A stretch of DNA of 27,226 nucleotides from Gemmatimonadota bacterium (GCA_026713285.1 JAPOOT010000395.1:1-27226); one strand, 5' to 3'. Numbered from the stretch's first letter, positions 1-8,873 are shown. Notes: generated by a model from the letters alone, not told the origin. Program-made: numbers and translations.

Positions 1-2251
1 CTTCCTCGAAGACCGCACTCTTTCCGTCTTCGGCCAGGGGTATTTCCTTCACAATCTGCCCATTCCTGTAGACCAATACCTTCTCGAGCGGGACGATGCT
101 GTGCATTTCGCCGGCGAGCGAGATCACGCCGCCCTCTTCAGTAAGATGGATGGTCTCGCCGGGTCCCATGCCGTTGATGGTAAACCCCAGGAGCGGTCCG
201 TTGGTGGCGAAAGTCCGTCCGGCCTTCAGTCCCGCCAGCCATGCGTCCCAGGACAGGGGCTCGCCGCCCAGGTGGACATAGGACCGGACCTGTCCCACGA
301 TGGCGGTCCGGTACATGCTGCTGATCGAATCCTCACCGCCGGTCAGGACGATGTTGAAGTCGTTGTTGAGCAAATGGTGCCATACGCCGAGGACGGCATG
401 CCCGGCCCCGGAGATCTCGAGGGCTTCCACGGTTCCCAGTGCCGCGTCGACGGGAAAAGCCTTGGCGCCGCCCAGCGTCGGGTTGTCTCCCCCCAGCGGA
501 TCCTCATCGCCGAAAAAGGGATGGACGTATCCGCGGAAGGCGCCCTGTTCTCCGGCCAGCCGCAACATGTCCGTGTTCGATGGGTAGAGGCTGTGAATTG
601 CGGTTCCTTCGTAGCCGGACGCAAAGGGCGACAGCAGAAAGTCCGAAAGGTCAATAAAGTATACGTGCCCGTAAAAGGCCGGCCGGTATTCCTCGCCCAC
701 GTGCAGGATGCGGTCCGGCGTGGACAGGGCGTCCGGCCTGCCCGTGAAGAACTGGTAGTCCAGCACGCGGTTGTCCTTGTTTGCCACGAGTTCGTTGACC
801 ACGGCCTGGTCTTCCGCGTCCGACATGTGCATCAGGTTCTCCAGGGTGTTATGCAGGTCGCCTGCGTAGTTCATATGCACGTGGGTGCTGCCGCTGTACC
901 AGCCCCTGGAGGGCATGTCCACGATGCGTGAGAGCGTAAGGGCAACGGCGGTGGTCTTGCCTTCCTCGATCTCTACCGTCGTGCTCACGGGATGATATTC
1001 AAAGCCCCGCATGGCTTCCACCGTCAAGGGTCCGGACGGAACATCGAGGACGAACGAACCGGCGCCATGAAAGAAATGCTCGCGGAGACGGCCGACGCGG
1101 TGGTAAGCGCCCTCCGGGGCATAGGATTTCCCGTCGTCGGCTTTTACATAGACACGGGCCGCGATCGGCTTTCCCGTTTCACCGTCCAGCACGGTGACCG
1201 CAGCGCGACCGTGAGAACCGCGCCAGCGCTTTTCGTTGATCTTGACGTCAGTCAGTCTGCCTCCGACGGTTTCCATGACCCGCATCACGGGCAAACCAGG
1301 CTGATTCGAGATAAAGGCGATTTTGGAACCGTCCGGCGACCAGCGGGGGTAGAAGTCGTCCCATTCGCCGAAGGTGATTTTATATGGGTGCCCCCCGTCT
1401 GCCGGCAGGAGGTAGAGTTTCGTGTACTGGCCGCCGCGGTGGGAGGCATAGACAAAGCGTGAGCCGTCCGGAGACCAGTGCGGACGCGTCCTGTACAGGG
1501 TCTGTTCTTCGTGGACGATCCGGGCTTTGTCGATACCGTCCGGTTCGACCGGCATGCGCCATACGGCACCCGATCCAAGTGGGATGCCCCGGTTGCTGAC
1601 GAACATGAGTTCCTTGCCGTCGGGCGACCAGTGCGGTTCGATGTGCAGGTCGTACGCGCCGAAATACAGGCGGCGCTTACCGTAGTCATTGTCCCGGGTC
1701 AGCTGAATCGGATCTCCGGAGGCGAGGCCGTCTTTCATGTCCTGAACGAAGATGTTGAAATAGCCGCCGGGTTCTGTGGACACGTAGGCCAGCCTGGAGC
1801 CATCGGGCGACCACGCAGGGTCGAGATACAGGTGATCTCCGGAAGTCAGCGGCGTGGATGCTCCCGTTTCCACGTCCAGGACCATGAGATCGATCGTCCG
1901 GTTGTCGGTTTCAGCCGTGTATACGATCCACCTGCCGTCGGGCGACCAGGCCGGCGAGGAATCGTAGGTTTCGTTGTCGGTGAGTTCGTATGCGATGTTT
2001 TCGCCCAGCCCGATACGCCATATGGAACCGTGCAGGCCAAAGGCCAGTTCGTTTCCTTCGGGCGACCACGCCGGCCGCCGGGGCGTAGTCGTAGAGGGCG
2101 GCGGCAGGTAGAAGTTGTGCATGTAATTGCCGCCGGTCCGTGCGGCCTGGTACGCCGTGGGAGGGGGTTGCTGGGACAATGTGCGGTCTGTCGCCGCCAG
2201 GCAGCAGAAGGCCAGCACCAGTCGCAGGGAACCGGGTAATCTCGTCATCAT
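1..2251 (-). CDS. Secreted TolB-type beta-propeller / CehA-McbA family metallohydrolase (partial, 3' end off window)
   Basis: The frame is open for 750 codons from ATG at 2251 to the left edge without a stop, so the C-terminus is missing. An ATG doublet follows a GGAGAG ribosome site. The N-terminus has a basic start and a hydrophobic stretch (about residues 9-20) ending near SQQ, a likely Sec signal peptide. Residues 60-320 carry six PD40-type blade motifs of the form WSP[DE]G (near 62, 102, 148, 208, 259, 304), as in TolB-like propellers. A carboxypeptidase-regulatory-like region (about 345-440) follows. From 451 the sequence matches CehA/McbA PHP-like hydrolases: HVH at 457-459, GEE at 519-521, GH at 528-529, VHP at 576-578, and a GRTFATNGP motif near 678-686. 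Metal-dependent hydrolysis outside the cytoplasm is expected; the substrate cannot be read. Propeller-hydrolase fusions of this kind are known in environmental bacteria. Confidence 0.9.
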   Translation of the reverse strand, partial: MMTRLPGSLRLVLAFCCLAATDRTLSQQPPPTAYQAARTGGNYMHNFYLPPPSTTTPRRPAWSPEGNELAFGLHGSIWRIGLGENIAYELTDNETYDSSPAWSPDGRWIVYTAETDNRTIDLMVLDVETGASTPLTSGDHLYLDPAWSPDGSRLAYVSTEPGGYFNIFVQDMKDGLASGDPIQLTRDNDYGKRRLYFGAYDLHIEPHWSPDGKELMFVSNRGIPLGSGAVWRMPVEPDGIDKARIVHEEQTLYRTRPHWSPDGSRFVYASHRGGQYTKLYLLPADGGHPYKITFGEWDDFYPRWSPDGSKIAFISNQPGLPVMRVMETVGGRLTDVKINEKRWRGSHGRAAVTVLDGETGKPIAARVYVKADDGKSYAPEGAYHRVGRLREHFFHGAGSFVLDVPSGPLTVEAMRGFEYHPVSTTVEIEEGKTTAVALTLSRIVDMPSRGWYSGSTHVHMNYAGDLHNTLENLMHMSDAEDQAVVNELVANKDNRVLDYQFFTGRPDALSTPDRILHVGEEYRPAFYGHVYFIDLSDFLLSPFASGYEGTAIHSLYPSNTDMLRLAGEQGAFRGYVHPFFGDEDPLGGDNPTLGGAKAFPVDAALGTVEALEISGAGHAVLGVWHHLLNNDFNIVLTGGEDSISSMYRTAIVGQVRSYVHLGGEPLSWDAWLAGLKAGRTFATNGPLLGFTINGMGPGETIHLTEEGGVISLAGEMHSIVPLEKVLVYRNGQIVKEIPLAEDGKSAVFEE

Positions 2252-2388
2252 GTCTCTCCGCGGTTATGTAGATGGCTTTCGATTCAAGTCCGCTCTTATG
2301 GGATGGGCAGCGAGCGGTGGTATGTTTAGGTTTTCGTACGCGAACCGCGTATCCACGTGGGACTTCCGGGCGGGATCTACGCCACGAA

Positions 2389-3198
2389 TCAGTTCCGTTC
2401 CAACGCTTTTTCGACTTCGGAATCCCAGGTGCCGTCCACGCGTATCCCATATTCGGCTACGCCCCCAGTCGCCCGTGGTCCGGTGATATAGGGCCGGTAG
2501 TCGCGGCCGTCCTCAATGAGACGGTCCGGCGCGTAGTCCGCGCGGAGGAAGTGGAAGGCGATGCCGGCCCGAGCCTTATTCGTACTGTTTTGACCCGTGC
2601 AGTGCGCGGTGCCATAGCAGAAGAACAGCGCGCCGCCTGCCTTTAACTCGATGGTATCCGCCCGTTCTTCCGGCGGGTAGCAGCGTATGTGGTGGTCGCT
2701 GTACTGGTCCCGGCTATGCTCGTAGGCTGTCCGGTAGCTGTCCGGGATCACCTGCATGGTGCCGTTTTCGACGTTCGCGTCGTGCACGGCAATCCAGACG
2801 GCCGTTCCCATAAGGGGATCGCTGATCTTGAAATAGGCGTTGTCCTGGTGCCAGTGGGTACCCACGCCGTCTCCGCCCGGTTTGAGGAAGACCTGGTCCA
2901 GTTGGAGGATATAGGGGTCTCCGATCAACTGGGAGATGGCGGCGACCACATCGGGTTGGAATGGAAGGGCCCTGAACAGGTCGCTGTGGCTGTACATCGG
3001 GCAGAGTTGCAGATTGCGCCGCGTCGTGGACTTTGTCTCTCCATCGCCCTCCGTGGCCACGTTGCGCAAGGCGCCTTCTTCCATGAGACGATCGATTTCG
3101 GCCTGTAGCGCCCGGGTATCCTGGTCGGAGAAGAAACCGGGTTTAGCCACGTAACCATGAGATTTGAAATGGTCGACTTCTTCGTTTTTCAATACCAT
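2389..3198 (-). CDS. Phytanoyl-CoA dioxygenase (PhyH) family protein
   Basis: This is a 269-residue cytoplasmic non-haem Fe(II)/2-oxoglutarate-dependent oxygenase. The facial triad is visible: H117 and D119 in HWHQDN, and distal H199 in GTAHCTGQNS. R210 in KARAGIAFHF is the likely 2-oxoglutarate carboxylate ligand. The middle motif WIAVHDANVENGTMQVIPDS is typical of the family. The start is supported by GAAGGA just upstream of the ATG. Length is normal for bacterial PhyH proteins. The family hydroxylates very diverse small molecules, so the substrate is not predictable; a lipid role should not be assumed from the name. It lies between the secreted hydrolase and the autotransporter gene on the same strand, separated from the latter by 130 bases rich in inverted repeats. 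A second, divergent PhyH gene lies at 20174-21097. Confidence 0.92.
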   Translation of the reverse strand: MVLKNEEVDHFKSHGYVAKPGFFSDQDTRALQAEIDRLMEEGALRNVATEGDGETKSTTRRNLQLCPMYSHSDLFRALPFQPDVVAAISQLIGDPYILQLDQVFLKPGGDGVGTHWHQDNAYFKISDPLMGTAVWIAVHDANVENGTMQVIPDSYRTAYEHSRDQYSDHHIRCYPPEERADTIELKAGGALFFCYGTAHCTGQNSTNKARAGIAFHFLRADYAPDRLIEDGRDYRPYITGPRATGGVAEYGIRVDGTWDSEVEKALERN

Positions 3199-3219
3199 CT
3201 TCCTTCGTCCTTTGCCCGG

Positions 3220-3233
3220 TCCGGCCGGCCGGA
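3220..3233. repeat. 14-bp perfect GC palindrome upstream of the PhyH gene
   Basis: TCCGGCCGGCCGGA is a perfect 14-bp palindrome lying 22 bases upstream of the minus-strand PhyH start codon. It could be an operator or an mRNA leader hairpin. In such GC-rich DNA it could also be incidental. Confidence 0.35.
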
Positions 3234-3255
3234 ATGCCCCGGTTAATCCTGCACA

Positions 3256-3312
3256 AGGTCCGGCGTGGACCTGTTCATGCGCAGAGCCGGCCCGCGGTGA
3301 CGGTCCGGCTCT
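3256..3312 (-). terminator. Tandem hairpins after the autotransporter gene
   Basis: Two inverted repeats lie just past the autotransporter stop codon (minus strand). The first has an 8-bp perfect stem, AGAGCCGG at 3283-3290 with CCGGCTCT at 3305-3312. The second has a 6-bp stem, AGGTCC at 3256-3261 with GGACCT at 3267-3272. Neither is followed by a T-run on the minus strand, so this is not a classical intrinsic terminator. It may be an RNA 3' stabiliser or a Rho-assisted end. Confidence 0.35.
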
Positions 3313-3328
3313 ACGCGGTGCCGTCGTG

Positions 3329-6300
3329 TCAGAAGCTCATGCGGGCCAGCAGGCCGATTCTGTGATCGGACGCGCTGCCATGCCGATCGAGTCGCATACC
3401 GGAGAGTTCCAGGGATGCGCCGCCGGTGAGAGAACCTGACTGGGCGAGTCTGGCGCCCAGCCGCATCTGCCGCCGGTCGTCTCCGAGAAGATACATTTCG
3501 CCGAAAGGCGTCATTAACATGCCGATAGACGGATACGCGAGCCCGTAACCGACCTCGGCCTTGAACGCACGGGTGTTGTCCCGGCCGTTCACGGATGTAC
3601 CCGCAAGCGGTCTGTCACGCCACATCATGCCCGAGTCTCTCGTACCGGCGCCAATGCGTGGCGCGACGGACATGGATAGACCGGTCCCGCCCGCACCGGG
3701 ATTGAGGTAGGCGGCAACGGAGAACCCGTTTTCGCTGTATCCATCGGCGGTGTGCACCGCCAGGAACCTGCCCTGCGCGTTTACGCCCACCCGGCCGCCT
3801 GACAGGCGCAAGCCTCCCGAGACCTCCAGGCCCTGGCCCGTCTGGCCGGTGCCGCCGTCATAACGTCCGGCAACCTGGGCATAGGGCGTGATCGTGGTTC
3901 CGCCGGCAAGCGTCGACGTACGTGACCCTTCCAGGCCGATCCGGACCCGCTGCACGTCGCTTTCGATGTCGCTCAACGACGGGGATTCGCTGTCGGCGGT
4001 CGAAAGACGCAGCAGGCCGGCGTCCCCGATTACATCGAGACCCGTGCCGCCCGTCCCCGCCACCCGCATGCGCGTGCCCACCATGGCCATGCGCATGGTG
4101 AGATCGCTCGCAGCATCCTCCACATCGACTTCGCCGGTGCCGAGTCCCACGATCGACCACACTTCAGTCAAACCGGTGCTGCATTTCCAGCGCAGGTACG
4201 GCAGCACGGAGGTAAGACGGGATTCCAGGCTGCCGCTCGCGACCGTAACGTCGTAATCGGACTGTCCTGTCGCGTGGGAAAGGGCGATACCTGCCAACCA
4301 GTTGCGCTCCGTGGCCACATCAAAACCGACGTAAGCCGTCTTCATGTCGCCATCGTAGCTGGTATTTACGTCGGGTTCGCCCTGGAAGTTCTGCAAATCG
4401 CCGGCGCCCCAGACAGACCATCGGAGACCTCCGTTGGCCGTGCCATCCTCCGGCGCGTACGAGAAGGAACTCGTGCTCAACAGGTATCCGCTGTTAACGT
4501 ACCGCCGGTTTTCGCCGTCGTTCAACAGTGCCAGGCGTTTCGCCGAAACCTGGCGTCCGTGGCCGGTAAGTCTGGCCAGGGCCGCCACACTGGACGCGAA
4601 TCCGTCTATCCTGCGACCTCCCACGGTGAATCCCCGTCCGCCCGTTCCATCGGAGAAGCGGCCGCCGATCGTTGAGGAGACGCTGGATAACATGTTCCGG
4701 CCCATGGCGCTCAGGATGTTCTCGTAGACCATCCGCTCCGCCGCAATGGCCGTAACCGTCACGCCGACAGTAAGGCTGGCCTCGCCGGCCGCGTTCCGGG
4801 CGGTGACCGTCACCGTGGCGGAACCCTTGCGAACGCCCGTTACGGTCAGCGTGGCCGCCGACATAACGGCCGTTGCCACGCTGTTATCGGATGTGGACGC
4901 GGATAGACTCGGATCTGTGCCGCTGAACAGCGCGCCCGCGTCGATTGTCCCGCTTTCACCCGCCTCCAGTGATACCGAAGGCGGACTGCCCACGATTGCC
5001 GGGGCATCGTAGGAGTCGGTTATCGTGACCGTCGCGGAATCCAGGTCCTGCCCATCGTAACGCGCCGTGACGATGATCGTCTCTCCCCCGGACTCGTACA
5101 CGTCGTCGCTGATGACCGTGATGGAAAGCTCGGAAGAACCTGCCGCGGCTTCGCCTGGAATCGTAATGCTCAGGTCGCCGCGGACGCTGTAGTCATCGCT
5201 GCCGGCCGTACCGGATAGCGCAAGCGGGATTACTGTCGTGATCGGTATGGCCCCGCTCGTCTGCGTCGCCGTCACGCGCACGGTCTGCGTACCGCCGTCT
5301 TCGGACACGGCCTCGGGGGTAACAGAAAGCGTAATCTCCGGGACGTAGCCGGTCAGGTCGAAGTAGAATCCTGATCCGATTACGAGTTCCATCCCGTCGA
5401 CCATGACGGTTTCCGAGTAACTCACCTTGGGCGAGCCCGTTTCTTCGTCGCCGTCCACAGCCGGGTTGTCGAAGTAATACTCTACAAAACCTCCCCCGGC
5501 CTGCGCTGCCGCGATAAGCTCACGAGTGTAATAGACCCCATTCAGGTCCTGGTCGTCGAAAATGTTCAATTCCTCGAACGACGGGTTGGCGCCGTGGAAA
5601 ACGAGCAGGCCGTCTGATTGCAGGAAAAAAAGGTAGATCTCTCCCAGCCGCCAGTTACCGTCCTCGACCCGGAAGGCCTCGACGACGTCACCGTGATGAT
5701 CGAATCCCAACTCGTCGATGGCGCCTTTGTAGGCTGCCTTGGCCGCCTGGACAAATGACCTGAGGCTTACCCGGTCCATCACCTCCTCCGCGGTTACGTC
5801 TCCAACAGGAAGAGGAGGTACGAGAACGTCCAGCACCGAAATCGTCGCGGTTCCGACTTCCAGGCCTTCATAGCTGGCCTTGACCACGATGGTCTCGCCA
5901 CCCGGCTCGTCCACACCGTCGTTCGCTACGACAAAAACCAGCTCCGTCGTTCCCACCGTGCTTTCAGCGGGTATGAGGATGTGCATGTCCCCTGTTACGG
6001 TGTAATCATCGCCGGAAGCGGTGCCGGACAGGGTCAGCGGCAATCTTGCCGATACCGGCAATGGATCTCCGGTATTTGTGGCGGTGATCGTCACGGTCTG
6101 GGGACCGCCGCCTTCAGAGATTGACGAGGGCTCCGCTGCCAGCGTGATCGAATCAGCGACGTCGGACACATCGAAGTATATCCCGGCGCCGAAGATGACG
6201 CGCCGGCCGGTTGCTCTCGTTTCAAACGAATGTATGTAGCTTAACTTGGGCGTACCGGTTTCCTCGTCTCCCGGTACCGATGGATCATCGTACTGGTATT

Positions 6301-7216
6301 CCACAAAGCCTGAACCGGACTCCTTGGCCACTTTAATGAATTCCTGTACGAACTTAACGCCGTTGATGTCCTCCAGATGCGACTGGTTCCGCGCTTCCTG
6401 CGTCCGGTCGGCTCCGTGAAAGATCACGTATCCATCGTCGTTCAGGATAAACAGGTAGATGGCTCCGTGCCGCCAGTGGCCGTCCTCGATTCTGAAGACG
6501 TCCAGGATGTCGCTGTAGCGATGGGTCCCATGTTCACGCAGTGCGTCTACATAACCTCTGACGGCCCCGATGACAAAGGCCTGCAGGGATGCACGGTCCA
6601 TAACGTCGGCCGCGGTCACCTCGGGCTCCGCTATGAGCGATGCATCGACCATTGGAAGTTCAACATGGGATAAATCCTGATAGAACCCGCCGACAAGTAC
6701 GACCCTGTTGTTGTACACGCTGCCGAAAAAACTCGTGGCATAGGCCATCTTTACGGGATCGTCCTCGTCGTCTCCGGGGTCGTCCCAATGGTATTCGACG
6801 TGGCCGCCATCCATCAACCCCGCCTCGATGAGCGCTCTTACCACTGCTTCTCCTCGATCGTCCTGGAGATTGAACAGATTTTTGCCGACCGCTTCATCGT
6901 CGTCCCCGTGAAACAACACGGTGCCATCCAGGCTCAAGAGCATTAGAAACACGTTTTCGTGCTTCCAGTCTCCCTCCATCCTGGTGCTGTCGAGAAACGG
7001 CGCCAGCGGGTCACCTTCCGCGAATATCCCTTCGATATGGGCCTTCGCGCCTTCCACGAAGGTCTCGAGCGTTTCGCGGTCTGTAACCTGGTCAGCCGTA
7101 ATCGGCGCGTCCTGGGCAAGAACGGGTTTCGCCCCTGAAAACAAACCAATGAGTCCTGTCATTACCCCTAATACCAGAATAGATGCCATCGATCTATCAG
7201 CGATAGAGGAAATCAT
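3329..7216 (-). CDS. Autotransporter with three Cache (sCache_2-like) domains and Calx-beta-like repeats in the passenger
   Basis: This 1295-residue protein is numbered from the ATG at 7216. I chose that start because AAGGGAG sits 9 bases upstream; an in-frame GTG/ATG pair at 7252/7249 lacks a ribosome site. The signal peptide is residues 1-34, cleaved after PVLA. Single-Cache-like domains lie at about 41-185, 200-350 and 475-620. Each has a DRxxLxxFV-type helix start, a W...(I/F)xLFxLxxDG(x)nFHG core, a (F/H)VEYxxDDP-type segment and a final GxGxYxD-like strand. Calx-beta-like domains follow Cache 2 and Cache 3 (about 355-463 and 625-733), with SGTAxxDDY and GGETI(I/V)V motifs. An Ig/BIG-like module (740-822) and a linker lead to a C-terminal region (about 930-1295) of alternating amphipathic strands ending in Phe, typical of an outer-membrane autotransporter barrel. 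Cache domains normally sense small ligands in chemoreceptors and kinases; surface display here implies ligand binding or capture. Domain boundaries are by eye. Confidence 0.88.
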   Translation of the reverse strand: MISSIADRSMASILVLGVMTGLIGLFSGAKPVLAQDAPITADQVTDRETLETFVEGAKAHIEGIFAEGDPLAPFLDSTRMEGDWKHENVFLMLLSLDGTVLFHGDDDEAVGKNLFNLQDDRGEAVVRALIEAGLMDGGHVEYHWDDPGDDEDDPVKMAYATSFFGSVYNNRVVLVGGFYQDLSHVELPMVDASLIAEPEVTAADVMDRASLQAFVIGAVRGYVDALREHGTHRYSDILDVFRIEDGHWRHGAIYLFILNDDGYVIFHGADRTQEARNQSHLEDINGVKFVQEFIKVAKESGSGFVEYQYDDPSVPGDEETGTPKLSYIHSFETRATGRRVIFGAGIYFDVSDVADSITLAAEPSSISEGGGPQTVTITATNTGDPLPVSARLPLTLSGTASGDDYTVTGDMHILIPAESTVGTTELVFVVANDGVDEPGGETIVVKASYEGLEVGTATISVLDVLVPPLPVGDVTAEEVMDRVSLRSFVQAAKAAYKGAIDELGFDHHGDVVEAFRVEDGNWRLGEIYLFFLQSDGLLVFHGANPSFEELNIFDDQDLNGVYYTRELIAAAQAGGGFVEYYFDNPAVDGDEETGSPKVSYSETVMVDGMELVIGSGFYFDLTGYVPEITLSVTPEAVSEDGGTQTVRVTATQTSGAIPITTVIPLALSGTAGSDDYSVRGDLSITIPGEAAAGSSELSITVISDDVYESGGETIIVTARYDGQDLDSATVTITDSYDAPAIVGSPPSVSLEAGESGTIDAGALFSGTDPSLSASTSDNSVATAVMSAATLTVTGVRKGSATVTVTARNAAGEASLTVGVTVTAIAAERMVYENILSAMGRNMLSSVSSTIGGRFSDGTGGRGFTVGGRRIDGFASSVAALARLTGHGRQVSAKRLALLNDGENRRYVNSGYLLSTSSFSYAPEDGTANGGLRWSVWGAGDLQNFQGEPDVNTSYDGDMKTAYVGFDVATERNWLAGIALSHATGQSDYDVTVASGSLESRLTSVLPYLRWKCSTGLTEVWSIVGLGTGEVDVEDAASDLTMRMAMVGTRMRVAGTGGTGLDVIGDAGLLRLSTADSESPSLSDIESDVQRVRIGLEGSRTSTLAGGTTITPYAQVAGRYDGGTGQTGQGLEVSGGLRLSGGRVGVNAQGRFLAVHTADGYSENGFSVAAYLNPGAGGTGLSMSVAPRIGAGTRDSGMMWRDRPLAGTSVNGRDNTRAFKAEVGYGLAYPSIGMLMTPFGEMYLLGDDRRQMRLGARLAQSGSLTGGASLELSGMRLDRHGSASDHRIGLLARMSF

Positions 7217-7253
7217 GATTTGCGTCTCCCTTAGTTGGATGGGTTTCATCACG

Positions 7254-7270
7254 CGACTGTGGCACAGTCG
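7254..7270. promoter_or_regulatory. 17-bp inverted repeat upstream of the autotransporter gene
   Basis: CGACTGTG-G-CACAGTCG is a perfect 8-bp inverted repeat around one central base. It lies 38 bases upstream of the chosen autotransporter start codon (minus strand), where a dimeric repressor or activator site would be expected. The binding factor is unknown. Confidence 0.4.
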
Positions 7271-7377
7271 TGTTCAGGGCAGTTAATGGGAAAAGCCGGT
7301 GTGAAGGTGTTAAAGGGTTAGTAAATCCAAAAATACATATACGCATTCTTGCCAAAAAAAACATTTAAAAACGGTAC

Positions 7378-8625
7378 TTAATCCCACGAATCAAGGTACT
7401 CCTTCTGATCCGAAGTCATCGTGTCACAGGACAGGCCCATGCTTTCGAGTTTCATGCCCGCGATATCCCTGTCAATTTCTTCGGGAAGCATGTGAATACC
7501 CGGGGTCAGATCCTCGTGGCGCTTTACCAGGAACTCGGCGGCAAGCGCCTGGTTGGCAAAGGAAAGGTCCATCACGGCCGCCGGATGTCCCTCGCCCGCA
7601 ACGAGATTGACCAGGCGTCCTTCTCCGAGGACGTGCAGTTTCCGATTGTTTTCGAGCGTGTACTCCTCGACAAAAGGCCTTGCGGGACGTCGTGCCACCG
7701 CCAACTCGTCAAGCGCTTCCAGGTCGATCTCCACGTCGAAATGACCGGCGTTGGCCAGCACCGCGCCATCTTTCATGTTGGCCAGGTGGTCTCGGTTCAC
7801 AACGCTGCGATTACCCGTCACGGTGATGAACAGGTCGCCCACTACGGCTGCCTCTTCCATCGGCATGACGCGGTATCCCTCCATGGCCGCTTCCAACGCC
7901 GGAACGGGATCCACTTCGGTAATGACAACATGCCCACCCAGGCCCCGCGCCCGCGAAGCCACGCCGCGGCCGCACCAGCCGTACCCGCACACCACAACGG
8001 TTTTGCCTGCAATCAGAAGGTTTGTTGCCCGTATGACACCGTCCAGCGCGCTCTGTCCCGTTCCAAACCGGTTGTCGAACAGGTGCTTGGTTCTTGAGTC
8101 GTTGACCGCAATCACCGGAAAGGTCAACGCACCTTCACGCGTCATGCTTCGCAATCGGCTTATTCCCGTAGTGGTCTCTTCCGTTCCTCCAATAACCCGA
8201 TCAAGGTGTTGCCGGTGATTACGGTGTGCGGTCGTGACCAGGTCCGCCCCATCGTCGAGCAGTATATCCGGTTTCGCCTCCAACACGGCGTGCAGATGTC
8301 TTCTGAAGGTGTCGGTGTCTTCACCTTTTATTGCGAAAACTGGAATCTCGTGGTGCACGACCAGACTGGCCGCCACGTCGTCCTGGGTGCTCAGGGGATT
8401 GGATGCGCATACGATCGGTTCCGCTCCACCCGCCTTTATCGCGGTGACCAGATTCGCCGTCTTGGTCGATATGTGCAGGCAAACGCCGATACGCAGGCCT
8501 TCGAAAGGCTTCTCATGACAAAAACGGTCTTTAATGGACTGCAACACCGGCATCTGCCGGGCATCCCACTCCATGCGCGTGGCGCCGGCTTCAGCGAGAT
8601 TCGGATCGCGGATAACAGGTTTCAT
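7378..8625 (-). CDS. ahcY: Adenosylhomocysteinase (S-adenosyl-L-homocysteine hydrolase)
   Basis: This 415-residue cytoplasmic enzyme splits S-adenosylhomocysteine into homocysteine and adenosine, using tightly bound NAD, in the activated methyl cycle. Family motifs are in order: HISTKTANL (substrate site), DDGADL, EETTTGISRL, NDSRTKHLFDNRFGTGQS with the catalytic Lys/Asp pair, the NAD-binding CGYGWCGRGVA, NAGHFDVEI, and LVNLVAGEGHPAAVMDLSFANQA. The length fits the shorter form found in archaea and many bacteria rather than the longer form with an extra insert. It ends in YLDSWD, without the KPxxYRY tail of the long enzymes. The gene is monocistronic as far as can be seen. It is divergent from the MATE gene across a 334-base region and has its own candidate promoter (see 8728-8758). 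Confidence 0.97.
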   Translation of the reverse strand: MKPVIRDPNLAEAGATRMEWDARQMPVLQSIKDRFCHEKPFEGLRIGVCLHISTKTANLVTAIKAGGAEPIVCASNPLSTQDDVAASLVVHHEIPVFAIKGEDTDTFRRHLHAVLEAKPDILLDDGADLVTTAHRNHRQHLDRVIGGTEETTTGISRLRSMTREGALTFPVIAVNDSRTKHLFDNRFGTGQSALDGVIRATNLLIAGKTVVVCGYGWCGRGVASRARGLGGHVVITEVDPVPALEAAMEGYRVMPMEEAAVVGDLFITVTGNRSVVNRDHLANMKDGAVLANAGHFDVEIDLEALDELAVARRPARPFVEEYTLENNRKLHVLGEGRLVNLVAGEGHPAAVMDLSFANQALAAEFLVKRHEDLTPGIHMLPEEIDRDIAGMKLESMGLSCDTMTSDQKEYLDSWD

Positions 8626-8709
8626 GTTTTAGTTCCGTAATGGGTTGGTCTGCAATCACCGTCGCACTCAACCGCACCCACAAATCGTGAAGTCGAGCGT
8701 ATGGAACAG

Positions 8710-8719
8710 CGTTGCAACG
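8710..8719. promoter_or_regulatory. 10-bp palindrome at the predicted ahcY transcription start
   Basis: CGTTGCAACG is a perfect palindrome just downstream of the ahcY -10 element, covering the predicted +1 region. Together with the palindrome inside the promoter spacer it could form an operator pair. No regulator is encoded nearby. Confidence 0.3.
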
Positions 8720-8727
8720 GTTTAGGG

Positions 8728-8758
8728 ATTATATGGCTTCTGTTTTAAAACACGTCAA
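8728..8758 (-). promoter_or_regulatory. Candidate sigma70 promoter of ahcY with embedded palindrome
   Basis: On the minus strand TTGACG (8753-8758) and TATAAT (8728-8733) are separated by 19 bases; CATATA gives a 17-base spacing with a weaker -10. The spacer contains the perfect 12-bp palindrome TGTTTTAAAACA (8741-8752), placed where a repressor would block RNA polymerase. The predicted leader to the ahcY ATG is about 95 bases. Confidence 0.5.
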
Positions 8759-8843
8759 GGCATATGCGGCGGCCTGTAACGCTGGACCAGTTCCACTCGG
8801 TGAATCAGAGATGCGCGCGCTTGATTGAATACCTTATATGATC

Positions 8844-8873
8844 TTGACATCCCCGGGCCGCGACGACTAACAT
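8844..8873 (+). promoter_or_regulatory. Candidate promoter of the MATE gene
   Basis: TTGACA (8844-8849) and TAACAT (8868-8873) are 18 bases apart on the plus strand, about 87 bases before the MATE start codon. The -35 is a perfect consensus match and the -10 is partial. Confidence 0.4.

Noticed and set aside
101..931. Long plus-strand frame of 276 codons at the left end
   Set aside because: It is antisense to the open minus-strand CehA-type gene, whose translation has clear family motifs; the plus frame shows none.
8626..8721. Possible SAH or SAM riboswitch in the ahcY leader
   Set aside because: The leader lacks the conserved core sequences of known SAH and SAM riboswitches as far as can be judged by eye.
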